NCBI RefSeq assembly: GCF_963678635.1
Contig: NC_087065.1
Coordinates: 75,151,345 to 75,215,344, forward strand
Source: Symsagittifera roscoffensis
Taxonomy: Eukaryota > Xenacoelomorpha > Acoela > Convolutidae
Direction of reading: 5' to 3'
Length of the DNA stretch: 64,000 nt
Shown here piece after piece: positions 47,051-58,400 of the stretch (position 1 is the stretch's first letter; each line of letters starts with the position of its first letter). Position numbers and translations under genes: made by a program. Under the pieces are notes generated by a model, which was not told the DNA's origin, ran no database searches, and was given only the letters and a program-made list of their open reading frames with translations.

Positions 47051-47288
47051 AGTCTTGAGAGGGAAGCAAAGGGGCTTGAGTGTGAACTCGGATAAAATCT
47101 GAGGTCACGAAAAAGAAATTTTAATGAAACGAGATATTGTTATTAAAATGCTATTTTTATTATATAAACCAAAACGCTGCATGACAATTTTCTGATTGGA
47201 TAAGACAAAATAAATTTTAATCATTAGCTTGCAAAGCGGAAATTTATGGTGCAGGTGTATGCAGAGTTTGATTGCTGTTTAGCGATAG

Positions 47289-48318
47289 TGCGACAATTTT
47301 GCATGGTTGTGAGTTTTGGGGCGTAGATAAAATTAAATCTGCTGCAAACTTCTCTAAATGACCACTGGCGCTGTATCTTGAGCAACACTAATTATTCTGG
47401 GGATTCACTGCAGACGGCAACACGCGATGAGGACATCGATCTTGAGTCCGGGCATTATGTGCCAGTCGGTCATATTTGGAAGTTTGACCTTGAGCAACAC
47501 GAGCAACGTAATTTTGGGGTGAAATGGAATTTTTCAAAAATTCGAATCTCGCGACAACTGAAAATCTCAGAAATATAAGATCAGAACAATCGAACTACAA
47601 TCGCGGGAAAGTGGTTGAAAAAAGCAGCGGGAAATTGCTATTCGCAACTTCCAGACATAAAATCACACTAGAGTAGAGCTGTCTTACCCCGAATTAGGAG
47701 ACAGAACGATTACGAGAAGAGAAGATATTTATTAGAAGTGGACCAGAGTGAACCTTCGGCGGAAAGGTGGACAACCGAGGTCTCCCAATGGTCCAGCCCC
47801 AAAACTTATTTCTCAAGTCAAAACTCATTTCCTTTGCTGGAATTCATTAATTGCAAACTTCTTGAGTCAAAACCTAATTCCCTTTAATGCTAAAGATGCT
47901 GATTAATTTAGTTACTCCAATTCTCGAGTGTGTGAGTACCCAATTTAGTTTTCTTGAGCGTGTTTTTTACTTGTTATGTTGAGGTAGGGAGAGTTTTAGG
48001 TTGATCCATCTGAAGTGGATCAAAGTTCCACTGTCTAAAACGGAATGTTCCGACCCTGTTTTTAACGGCGTTCGCGTATTTTGGTTATTTTTAGACCCAA
48101 GTATGTGGACGTTCTTATTTTCTAGAGTGGGGGTGTATTTTGGTAGTGGCCTTTAAGCTGTAACGATGATTTTAGTTTCATTTCGCAAGTGAACCGAATT
48201 GTTTCCGACCGTTCGAGATAAGAAAACACAAGAGATAGTGTCCCTGACTCTTGAGCCAATAGTTATTGGGCCTATTTTTCTTCAACCTCATATGTGACTT
48301 AAGTAGGCGACTGTTACA
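47289..48318 (+). mobile_element. LTR, duplicated copy
   Basis: It starts TGCGACAATTTTGC and ends GACTGTTACA, and is nearly collinear with 42902-43955 with small indels. Its mismatches to that copy date the segmental duplication, not the insertion. Confidence 0.65.
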
Positions 48319-48926
48319 CTAAGTATTACTGAGTTTGTTATTTAGTCGTTTTCCAAATGACTAGGAAAGTTCTATGCCCGAGAGATATATCGGATGTCGT
48401 TCAGTTCGCAGGGCGGTATCCCTTGATGGCTCAAAGGACAGAGAAAGAAGTTCAGGCAGAGGCTTTAATTTCGAGTCTCTTGGTGACTCTCGCGGATATC
48501 TTACAGTTTTTTTTAAACCACGAGTATATGTTATTGTTTACACTCATCAAATTTACTTAACAAAGTTATCAGTAACTATTGGCCACTCTGTTTTTCACCA
48601 TCAAGTCTCTTTCGGAGTGAGTTTTTAGTTTGAATTCAAATGTTTACTTCATCTTTCTTTCGTAACGATGTTCGCTATTCCGCTCGTTCACATCTTGATG
48701 TCTCACAGAAAATATAGTCCGTGGTCGTATATTCCAAATAGGGCCTTGAAGTAATTTGGTTGGGTCAAATAATAAAACACAACCGTAAATTGAGTTTAGT
48801 GATGTGACATGGACGGTTTATGTAGAGCTTGGTGCTGCTCCACCAGTACAAGCAAAAATTAGTGGAACAAAGCTGCTGTGTTCCACATGCAGAAGTTTTT
48901 TTTGTGTTTTTGTTCACGCTTGATGT

Positions 48927-49852
48927 TGTGACATTCGACCAGAATGGCCAAAATGCAATCTCTGCAGAATTCGGAATTTTAGCAGTAAGCCTTCCGGATT
49001 GGTGGTTTTTAAGAACTAATAGTGTTATTGGAACGTTTGGCCAGACTGTGAGGGCTGGAATATTCTAGTATTTTAAAATTTCAAAAATTCGAATGATGAC
49101 GTCACATTTCTGAGAAATGCTGAAACGGCCATTTTAACAGAGAACGAGAGAGAAAACACAACAACATTAGTTGCGCTGACGAGAACAACTTTATCGAAAT
49201 CGAAGATATCGAAATTGAAGAAAACGACAACGAATAGCAGAGGACGTTCCGAGTTGCATTTATTGTGCTGCTACAATAGTTGCAAGGCCGTTGCGAGCAA
49301 CGGTGAAGGGTAAGAGACAGCCTTCCGTGTTATCGTGAAATCGAACTTAAGGAGCTTGATTCAGTGGATTCACAAATCCGGAAGGGTTTCGGGACTGAAA
49401 CTTTTAGCCTATTATATGAACTTTTAGCATCCTGTCATGTCCTGACTTGAATTTAATTGATATTTGGATTAGTTTTGACAAGGATGAGGTGCTAGGAGTT
49501 GGGGGAAAGGGTTGATCCATCTTCGATGGAGATGATGATTTCTATCTACTGAACAAAAACAATAGTAATATAATAAATAGTAGCCCTGTTTTTAGGAGTG
49601 ACCTCGTGGTCTGGGGATACTGAGACCCAGCCATGAGCTCACTATTTGCATGTAATTAAGTTAATTTGAGCGTTCTGGTCGAAGCCGGAGAACAGTAACG
49701 TTTTTGTCGACCCGATGTTAGAAAGACCACCGAAAAGTACTGGCTTGGTAGAGACGGTGAAAAGCATGCAAAGCTCTGTTTAGACGTTAGCCAGTCGTCT
49801 TAAGACTTAGTTTTGTTATCCGTCGATATGTATCTTCCGGGCCAATGTTACA
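48927..49852 (+). mobile_element. Solo LTR inserted after the duplication
   Basis: The sequence starts TGTGACATTCG and ends CAATGTTACA. It interrupts gatgt|gtatgcgtcag, which is uninterrupted in the left copy near 44566. A 3-4-bp target repeat ((a)tgt) flanks it. The interior shares gttgatccatct and ccctgttttta blocks with the 1-kb LTRs, so it is a diverged relative. No internal coding region is present. Confidence 0.7.
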
Positions 49853-50002
49853 TGTGTTGGCGTCAGATATGTTTTCAGGCTGGATTTAGCATGGGAAGTG
49901 AAAATTTTTACTTCGAAAAAGCTTCGGCTGAATCGGCCTCCCCAGAGTCCATTCGCCTTGATGTCAAGTCGAGCGTCATCTTCAGTAGTGGTTGTTTTGT
50001 GA

Positions 50003-51868
50003 ACGTCATCTTTCAGTCCCTTTCAACTTGGTGCTGGTGCGAAAAATGGTGCCGAAGTTGCGGTCCATGCTGCTCGCTCCTTCTTCGAGTTAGCTTCAGA
50101 CGATGACGTTTTCCTCAAGTTGGATTTCAGCAATGCTTTCAACACCATGCGTCGTGACAGTATTGCTTTTGCTTTCGAAGAGTTTTGCCCTGAGCTTTTG
50201 CCTTTTTTCAACATGTGCTACGAGCGGGAGAGTTTCCTTGTTTATGGTGACCACACTTTGCTATCGAGAGAAGGTTTCCAACAGGGGGACCCAATTGCGT
50301 CTTTTGGTTTCTGTCTCGGAGTGCATCGCTGTCTCACTGCAATCTCATCCAAGTTCAAGGTCGGTTACATGGACGACATCAGTGCTGGAGACAAGTGGCA
50401 GATAGTTTTGCGTGACCTCGCCAAGTTCATTGACAGTGCCAAAGGTCTCGGGTTAAACCTCAATAACACCAAATGTGAAATCACTGTCTTCACTCAAGAC
50501 CAGCAAAAGAGCGATATGATTTTACGTGAATTCAGACGTGTCTGTCCTGGTATCAGCAGCGTGAGCACCGAAGACGCTGAACTGCTAGGAAGCCCTCTGG
50601 GCCATGCAGCTTTACAGCATGCATTGGAAGAGAAGAGAGAGAAAATCGAAAACCTCTGCAAGAATCTTCCGTTACTGCCTTCACACGTCGCGTTTTTCCT
50701 GCTCCGACATTGTTTTGCCATGCCTAAGCTCATGTATTTGTTCCGCACTGCTCCTACTTTTGTTTTTATGAACTCTGTTGAAAAAATCACCTCTTATATC
50801 CGTGGAGCTGTTCAAACTGTCAGTAACATTCTGATTACCAACAGAGAATGGGATCAGCTCACATTGCCTATCAAACTCGGTGGTCTAGGCTTACAGTCAC
50901 CTTCGGACCTTACTTTGGCTGCCTATATTTCGTCTACACTCGCCACCAGTGAAGACGTCTTCAAAGTCATTGCGTCTCAATACACCAGCAAGTCCTTCAA
51001 GAATGCCATTGAACTGTGGTCTGAAACTGTTTCTCCTGATATGCCACTGGAAGACAAGCATAAGTGGCAGAAAAGCTGGTACACTCCTATTGTTTCTCGT
51101 AGGCGGTCGTCTCTCCTAGCTAACACCACCTGTGACAGTGACAAAGTTCGTTTACAAGGATGCTCTGTTCCCGGTTCCGGAGACTGGCTTGCTGCTATTC
51201 CGTCTGATACGCTCGGTCTCCAGCTGACTGATGACGCTTTCAGAATTGCTACGGGACTTCGCCTTGGTGCCCCCCTTCTTTTTTCATGCAACTGTGCATG
51301 TGGCACTAAATGCGACAGCCAAGGCATTCATCCACTTATATGCCCGAAAATCAAAAGTCGTTTCATCAGGCATCAACTTGGTAATGAAGTCATCAGAGAC
51401 GCGTTGAAATCAGCAGGAGTACACAGCAAACTCGAGCCGACCGGTATGCTGCGTGACGATGGTAAAAGACCAGACGGTGCTACTTTAGTTCCATGGAAAA
51501 ATGGCGCAGCTTTAGTCTGGGACTTTACCTGTGTAAACCGACAAGCACAGTCAAATCTATCAACAGGCCTCGAAGATGGTCCCACTGTTGCTAACCATGC
51601 TGAATTTCGTAAGCGCCAACACTATTCTGGTCTGCCACGCAACTGCATGTTCGAGCCCATCGCCGTGGAACATCTTGGTGGCATCGGAAGCTCGACATAC
51701 AAAACTCTATCCTCTATTTCCTATAGAATCAAGACGACCACTGGTGAGAAAAGGTCATTCACGTTCCTCAAACAAAGACTCGGCATTGCACTGCAACGCG
51801 GTAATGCTGCCTGCTTACTGGAAGCTTTAGAAGTTAACTCAACGGGCTATAAGCCAACTGCTTTTTAA
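50003..51868 (+). CDS. Non-LTR retrotransposon ORF: reverse transcriptase plus restriction-like endonuclease (5'-truncated)
   Basis: One uninterrupted frame of about 620 codons, open from the insertion boundary, with no ATG at the right place. Reverse-transcriptase blocks are present in order: LKLDFSNAFNTMRRD (first Asp), GFQQGDPIASFGFCLGVH, GYMDDIS (50366-50377) and LNLNNTKCE. The C-terminus has a C-x-C-x-C-G...H-x3-C cluster (51289-51342 region). GKRPDG and, about a dozen residues on, VWDFTC follow, fitting a PD...D restriction-like nuclease as in R2/R4-type elements. The N-terminal part and the first reverse-transcriptase blocks are missing, so it cannot be autonomous. The lack of stops shows recent insertion. 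Confidence 0.85.
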   Translation, partial: TSSFSPFQLGAGAKNGAEVAVHAARSFFELASDDDVFLKLDFSNAFNTMRRDSIAFAFEEFCPELLPFFNMCYERESFLVYGDHTLLSREGFQQGDPIASFGFCLGVHRCLTAISSKFKVGYMDDISAGDKWQIVLRDLAKFIDSAKGLGLNLNNTKCEITVFTQDQQKSDMILREFRRVCPGISSVSTEDAELLGSPLGHAALQHALEEKREKIENLCKNLPLLPSHVAFFLLRHCFAMPKLMYLFRTAPTFVFMNSVEKITSYIRGAVQTVSNILITNREWDQLTLPIKLGGLGLQSPSDLTLAAYISSTLATSEDVFKVIASQYTSKSFKNAIELWSETVSPDMPLEDKHKWQKSWYTPIVSRRRSSLLANTTCDSDKVRLQGCSVPGSGDWLAAIPSDTLGLQLTDDAFRIATGLRLGAPLLFSCNCACGTKCDSQGIHPLICPKIKSRFIRHQLGNEVIRDALKSAGVHSKLEPTGMLRDDGKRPDGATLVPWKNGAALVWDFTCVNRQAQSNLSTGLEDGPTVANHAEFRKRQHYSGLPRNCMFEPIAVEHLGGIGSSTYKTLSSISYRIKTTTGEKRSFTFLKQRLGIALQRGNAACLLEALEVNSTGYKPTAF

Positions 51869-51915
51869 CCTTTGCTGTTTTTACAACTATTGAATTTGTT
51901 TATCAATTAAAAAAA
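50004..51915 (+). mobile_element. 5'-truncated non-LTR element with 10-bp target duplication
   Basis: The element is bounded by identical decamers gttttgtgaa at 49994-50003 and 51916-51925. It ends in a short A tail (caattaaaaaaa). The unoccupied site is preserved in the left duplication copy near 44697-44720 (agtagtgtctgttttttgaaag), which proves insertion after the duplication. It lies 567 bp upstream of the SETD2-like start codon. Confidence 0.95.
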
Positions 51916-51925
51916 GTTTTGTGAA

Positions 51926-52492
51926 AGCTTTCGCCTTCCAACGATTGAACTTTTCTGCAAAGGTATTTTCGGCTTCGTTAGTGCTTGGTGAGGGGGAAAA
52001 GGTTTTGAATTAACCATCGGTATAAAGTATAGAGAAATACTGAAATTGTACAATTTTTGCTGGAATGGTATTCGATGAGGAATGTTTATTGATTGTGGCA
52101 CAAAATGTTTATGTCGGTGTCTCGGGTACTACAGAACGTGTATTGCTGTTTCTTCCGGTGTCCTCTCAAGGCTATCGTTAGTGCTTGGTAAAATCTCTTT
52201 CGATGCAGTTTTCCTATTCGTTTGTCCTGGCATGTTTTTAGTTTCAAAATAAGCTAGGATCAGTTTTTTTATCTGGGTCTTTCGACATATTCCAGTTTTT
52301 TCGACCTAGCGGCTTTCTGGTTTTTTATCGCAAGTGTTTGTATCGCAAGGCTTAGCGGCTTCGCTTCTGTGTTCAAACTCAAAAGCTGATTTTTTTTCAA
52401 AATACAACTCGTTTTTTTCTGTTTCTTTTTCTGTTGGCTATGTTCCTTCCTAATATTGGATATTCGCAGTAGTTTTTGTACTCTAGATAGAT
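51926..52492 (+). promoter_or_regulatory. Presumed promoter/5' UTR of the SETD2-like gene
   Basis: AT-rich non-coding sequence between the non-LTR insertion and the ATG at 52493, matched closely by 44710-45281 upstream of the truncated copy. It contains T-rich tracts and no clear TATA box. Minus-strand frames here are unsupported. Confidence 0.4.
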
Positions 52493-55400
52493 ATGACTGA
52501 CGAGGATGCATTTTTTGTTACTGAAACTGTTGAACACGATTCAAATGTAAATACCAATAGCTCAGCTGAAAGTCCGTCAAGTGAAATTAAAAACGAGGCT
52601 GATGAAGAAACTTCAGTCCATAAAAGTAAAAAGAAAAAGAAGGCCAAAAAATCTAAGAGACGGAAAAAAGTCGAGTCTTCCAGTGATGAGTCAGAAGCTG
52701 GCGAAAACCAGGATGCGAAAAAGCGTTGGGAAGAGCTTTACTATGACTTCCAAAAAATTTTCTACAAAAACAATGGACATTATTACAACGATGGGAGTAC
52801 CAAATTTATCAAAGCGTACTATAAAAAGTATTGTAACACAAGTGAAACTGAAGAGAACTGCAAAGAAGACGAGGTAATTGATTCTCTAACTGGAACAAAG
52901 CCAGTAACAGTACCTGATGTTACAACCAGTGTTAACGGTAAAGATATAGCCGAATCATCTCGCGATACTGATGATGGCGGATATAATTCTGACAATGATG
53001 GAGTTCCAATTGTTTTTGATTCTTCTGGTGACCAAGATATAAATGCTCCATCCAGTTCTTCTTTTTATAGTTTACCAACAGTTTTTCAACAGCCCAAGAA
53101 TCAAATCATTAGCCGTAAGTTTCCTTTTGTAGTTTTAGGCAGCTTTGACTAGTATAAACTTGTGTTCATAAAATTGAAATTATCCCTTTCCGCAATAACA
53201 ATTACACGAACTTTTTATTCGAATTGTTTAAAACTCATGTGCAAGAATTGTATGTTTTTTTCAGCAATACATCATATTGGAGTTTCGCCATCTCCTGAGA
53301 AATTCCCATTTGCGACTACCCCCAGTTTTCCATCTATGGTCAATGCAACGGAGCAAGTTCGTCCGTTGCCGCAATTTCCAATAAATCGACCAGCGCCAGA
53401 TTTCTCAGTTCCTAAAGCAGCAAATAAAAGCAAAACTTCGAGACTTCTGTCATATGTTAATTCTAACGAGGATGCTTGGATCACGCCTGCAAATGAAAGA
53501 AATAAATTGCAAACAATTCAGATGACTAATTTCAAGATGTCTCCAATGCCTGTTCAACAACAACCTCAATTGCGCCCTTTGAATGGAGCAGTGGGTGTCA
53601 CCTCCGAACCTTTTCGACCTCCCCCATTCCCTGTTTCTAGTATCCGAAATAGTAATATGATTAATGGACCTCCTAATTTCTTCGGCTTGCCTTTTCCGCC
53701 TAACTTTTTTCCAGGTATGTATGGGAGCTAAAAATAGTAATTGCTGGTTTTGGTTTTTATCAAGCTTGCTTTACAAGTTTGACACATCATTTTTGGTTGC
53801 TATTTCACAAATCTCGACCGAATAATTAAAAGTTTAATTTGATGTTTTTAAGAGTAATAAACTTATATAGGACTCTTAAATAGGTCTTGGTAATTTTTTT
53901 TTCAGAAAAAAAAAGTTGCTCACGGTCCATTTTTATTGTTTTTCGCGGTTTGGCTCCTTTTAAAAAGGAAGGCAAACTCCACTATCGAAAGTTAATTGTG
54001 CAAAGGTCACGAAAAAAGTGATCAACCTCTTATTTCGAAAATGGAATTTAATTATCAGATTACCCAGCGAAATAAAAATTTTACCTATTGATCCAGTTTT
54101 CTCAAATAGGGCTTTATCAAAAATGGGTCAAACACAAAAGTTGTTCGTGTAATTCAAAGAACTTTAAGGGCTTATTTTTTTCTTCAAAACACGCAAATTG
54201 AAGATTTTTCTAAAAACAAATCTGTTTTTTTTGTTTGTTTTTCCGTGCGTTCATTTCTCTTTGTCAGTTGGCTATATTTTCACTTGCGAGAGCTAGTGAC
54301 ACTTCAATTGGGGACTAAACTTTTTCCCGTGAACAACCTATATTTTACAATTTCTGCTGGCATGTTGAATGTTGACATGCTCAATGTCTTGAACATTCAA
54401 GTAAAACTATCTCTTAGTTCTTATGAGGATGTTAATAATTTTTTCAAATATATTTATTGAAAAAATGTTTTTTTTTTGGACTTGTTGTTTTTGTCCTAAT
54501 TTCTTGTTTTAATCAGTTGTTATATCAGTCTAGTCAACCTGTGTTGCCTAATTTCAGGAGCGAACTTTTAAATGCTTTTGCTTGTTCAGGAGGGATGAGC
54601 CGTAAAAATTGGGCCGTTTTTATGACTACAGTTTAGTTTTCGGCTTAACGAGGGTCGACCCAACTTTTTGCGCCTTTTTTGCCGCTCGGTTACTGATTCG
54701 CAATGCTTGCTAAAGCTGTTTATGAGCCTCATCCGAGACAAGGGTATAAAATTTTCGTCGATAAATTTTTTCGAATTTCAAGTAATTTTTTGAGCTTAAT
54801 CTTTTAAATGAAGCATTGTTTTTTTTCTGCTCAATATTTTCTTGTACAATGTTTAATTGATCGCAAGAGTTGGGAAGCTCCGCTTTGTCTCTCAGTATCA
54901 CACTTGCGAGGGCTATGAAAATTTTGGTAGATGTAGTTTTTTAAACATTTTTATTGTCGATAGTTTTTTTTTAAATATATTTTTCGAGTTGCGGCTTATT
55001 TTTTTCTCGGCTAGCTCGCGATGCTATTTTTGTGATATGTTTTTTAAATTAATTAATGTTTCTACAATTGTATGCTGGCTATTGTAGAGTTGCAAGGAAT
55101 TGATCGGTTTTAGGTCCCCGCGGTATCAATGGTCAAGCTCAGTTGCCGCCACCACCAATTCCCATCCCAGTTTCGCAGCCTATTTCGAGTGAAATGATTT
55201 TCCCACTGCCAAACTCATCTTCAAACGCGTCCATTGCGCTAGGCACGATGCCTATCCAGTCTCACCGCCCAGCTCAAAATTCAGATAATCATAGGTTTGT
55301 GTAGCGATGCTGAATCATTGTGGTAGTTTACACATACACCTACAATGACAATCAATTTAATGTCAACCCTTGTAGTTTAAGATATGAATGAACAGCGTAG

Positions 55401-58400
55401 AGATAAACGTAGATGTCGCTAAGTTTTGCCAAACTTTGGCGGGCACTAAGATTTTTGTGAAAAACCAACCATTGGGTGGTTTTGATCAAGATTTTTGACT
55501 GGAAACCAATAATTTGAAGGCTAAATTTGAACAAATTGATGCTCAAGTGCAATATGATGGCAGCATAAAAAGAGCAACTTTGAAACTTTCATCATTACTT
55601 TTGTTCTTAGGTTCAGAACTGGACAGTGGAAAGCACTAAATGAGTGTCAACATACTCGCGATGGGCCTAGACAAGAAATCCAAGTCTCTGTTAAACCTAC
55701 TAAACGTAAGTTCATAAGGTTTGTCCGTAGTTTTAATTTAGCAAAATATATTCACCCAGGTGATAAGAAAGCGTTATCAAATCAGACAATAAGGCTGTGA
55801 AAGTTTATTGTTGAACTATTGTTTGTCTGCTTTTTTGTTGTCGTTTTAGTAGTCACGAACGGCGTTTTTTTATGATTAAATATCAATGAACGAAGTAAAA
55901 GCAAGTATTTGGCTCGTATTGTTTATAGTTTTTCAGAAAGGTCTTATAGGTTGATCATGCTCAAATTTGATTTTTCGCAGTTAGATTTTTGATTGTTTCG
56001 ATTTATGCTTAATTTAAATTCATTGGCCAAAAGGAAGGCAAAATATCTCTAATTACAAACTGCAAATGGCCCGAAAAGATGTGAATGACTTCATTTTCGA
56101 ATTTTAAATTCTGCCAGCGGAATAGAACAATTACCCATTGACAAATTTTTCTCTAATTGGATTACTTTTATGACCAGGAAGTCAATCATAAAAGATTCTT
56201 GAGATAAATGATCATTGTTTTTCGGTTTAACTAATCTTTGCTGACAATGACAACATTTGCTATGTTCTGATGGTTTTTACAATGATTGAAAATCTGTTTG
56301 ATCAAGGGAGCTCCAAGAAATTTTGCCAAATGATATTATCTGCCAAAAAAAAGCGTTTAAAAACAATTTTTCCGCTCATTCACAAATGATTCACACAATT
56401 TCACTTACAAATGACTTCCCCTTTAAGGTTTTCTCCTAGTTCACTAATGATATCACAAAAAATTTTCAATATAAAAAGAAAGTAAAATAGCTTTTTTTAA
56501 ATTGTTTTTGTAATTTTTTGGCTCCCACTATCAAAATCAACTACAAAATGGTTGATTTTGCAGTAACTGGGTTAAAAATAGCCTCTGTGTAGAATTTACA
56601 AAAATGCAAAAAAAATTCTCAAAAAAGAAAATAAACAAGTATTTGAGAGTCGATGAACGTAGTTCAGACTCTTATAAAGGATAGGTCGTGATGTTTTCTT
56701 TTTTTAAATGAAAGTCCTGAAAATTGTTTAGTCTCAAATTCATTTTTTTGCGGTTGTCTGTTGATTTCTTTCTAAGTTCAGATAATTTCCTTTGTTAAAC
56801 ACAAAGACAGATGCCTCAAATTATTGCTAGAATGGGTTGACTGATATATTTTGTCAAAGCTTTTTGAGTGGTGATTCGAAAGACATTAAAAAGAAAGTTT
56901 TCCTAAAAGAATTGTCATCTTCTGAAATTAAAGTAATCTAGGTTTTTCTAGATTTTAGGCATATTCGACAGTCATAATAAAATAGGCAAATTGGAAAAAA
57001 GTTTTTCAAGAAAAATGAGTAGAAAAACGAAAAAAAAAAAATCAAAATGGTGCCAAAAAACTTCTAAAACTAATTTTACCGCAGTAAAATCAAGTTTTCA
57101 CGTTTGAAATTAAGCATAAATAAGCTTTTTAAAGCCTGCTCGCTCACCTTATTTGCTCGAAATTAGACCAAAACTCAATTTTCAAATGGGTTTTTTCAAA
57201 CGGGCTTCTTTCGAATCACGACTGAAAGGGCTTTTATATGATCTATCACTCGACATATTCCGATGATTATTTGTGGTACGTGATTTTGCGTGGAAAACAA
57301 AAAAAAACACTCGAATACAAAATTCCTCTCCATTTTCAATGGTCAGAACACTAAATTCTTCTAATTAATTTAGAATCGATAATCAGCATTTCATAGTGTT
57401 TTCTGTTTAAGTTATTTTTCTTTAGAAATGAGTGTCACTGACAATTTGTCGATAGACGAAGCAAAGTCGAACCAGCAGAATATCCCAGCAGTGATTCAGT
57501 GCAGTCCAAAACAATTCAATTACGAACACATCTCAGAAAATTGTTTCACTTTCGAGTAAGTGGTTTTGGAATATGCCGACTAAACGCTTCAATACAAATT
57601 GTGATGTGTGTCTTTTTTGGAAGTTTTTTTAGTAAGGAAATGGTAAGAGTGTTTGATTTATGTCAGTGTTTCTTTTTAGACCTGATCTAATTGATTGCAG
57701 TTCGTTTACATGCGATTGTGAAGAGAATGACCCCAAATCTTCCTGCAAGCCTCCGAATTGTGTCAACCAATCTTTGCAAATCGAATGCGATTCTAACTGC
57801 TCTATTGTGTCCCGTTGTTCTAACAATCAATTCAGATCAGCTAAGTTTCCGAAAGTTGAAATTTTCAAAACGGGTAAAACTGGGCATGGTTTGAGGACTT
57901 GTGAAGCTGTAGTTTCGGGAACTGTGATCATCGAATACGTAGGCGAAGTGATAAAAAAGACAGAGATACCCAACAGGATGAAAGACTATAAAAGGGAGGG
58001 TTTGAAGAATTACTATACTATGAAGCTATCGGACACCACTGCGATTGACGCGACAAAGAAGGGAAATGAGTCGAGATTCGTGAACCACAGCTGCCAGCCG
58101 AATTGCGAACTGCAAAAAGTTGGTGATTTTTCTGCGCGACTGTTCTAGTGTAGCATTTTTAAAATCCGTGTCAGTTAACTTCAAGCGGGTTTTTTGTAAT
58201 TTTTTGTTTTAAGTAGTTTTGGTTCTAAAGCTGGAAAAGTTTTCAGATTTAAATATTTTTTGTAGGTTTTTTGGATTTCGTCACAATTTTCGTTGGCTTA
58301 TTTGCCGGATGTTTTATTTTAGTAACATTTTTGGAGTTTTTTTAGAATCTTTTTCGATTCAATTTAGAAGAGCGTTGATACAATTTATGGGTTTTTGTTT

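Larger units (their letters stand above)
45511..52749 (+). repeat. Second segmental tandem duplication, right copy
   Basis: It contains the gag fragment, the LTR (47289-48318), SETD2 upstream sequence with two later insertions (solo LTR and non-LTR element), and the first 257 bp of intact SETD2 exon 1. Confidence 0.85.

Noticed and set aside
48357-48628. Two overlapping + strand frames just after the LTR (protein-like CPRDISDVVQFAGRYPLMAQ), also present near 44000
   Set aside because: The better-looking frame has a stop in the left copy. The other frame is open in both copies but changes amino acids freely, and no splice borders fit. No gene could be supported.
52581-52877. 98-codon frame overlapping SETD2 exon 1
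   Set aside because: It is an out-of-phase shadow of the Lys-rich exon 1. The exon 1 frame is supported by in-phase splicing to eight further exons.
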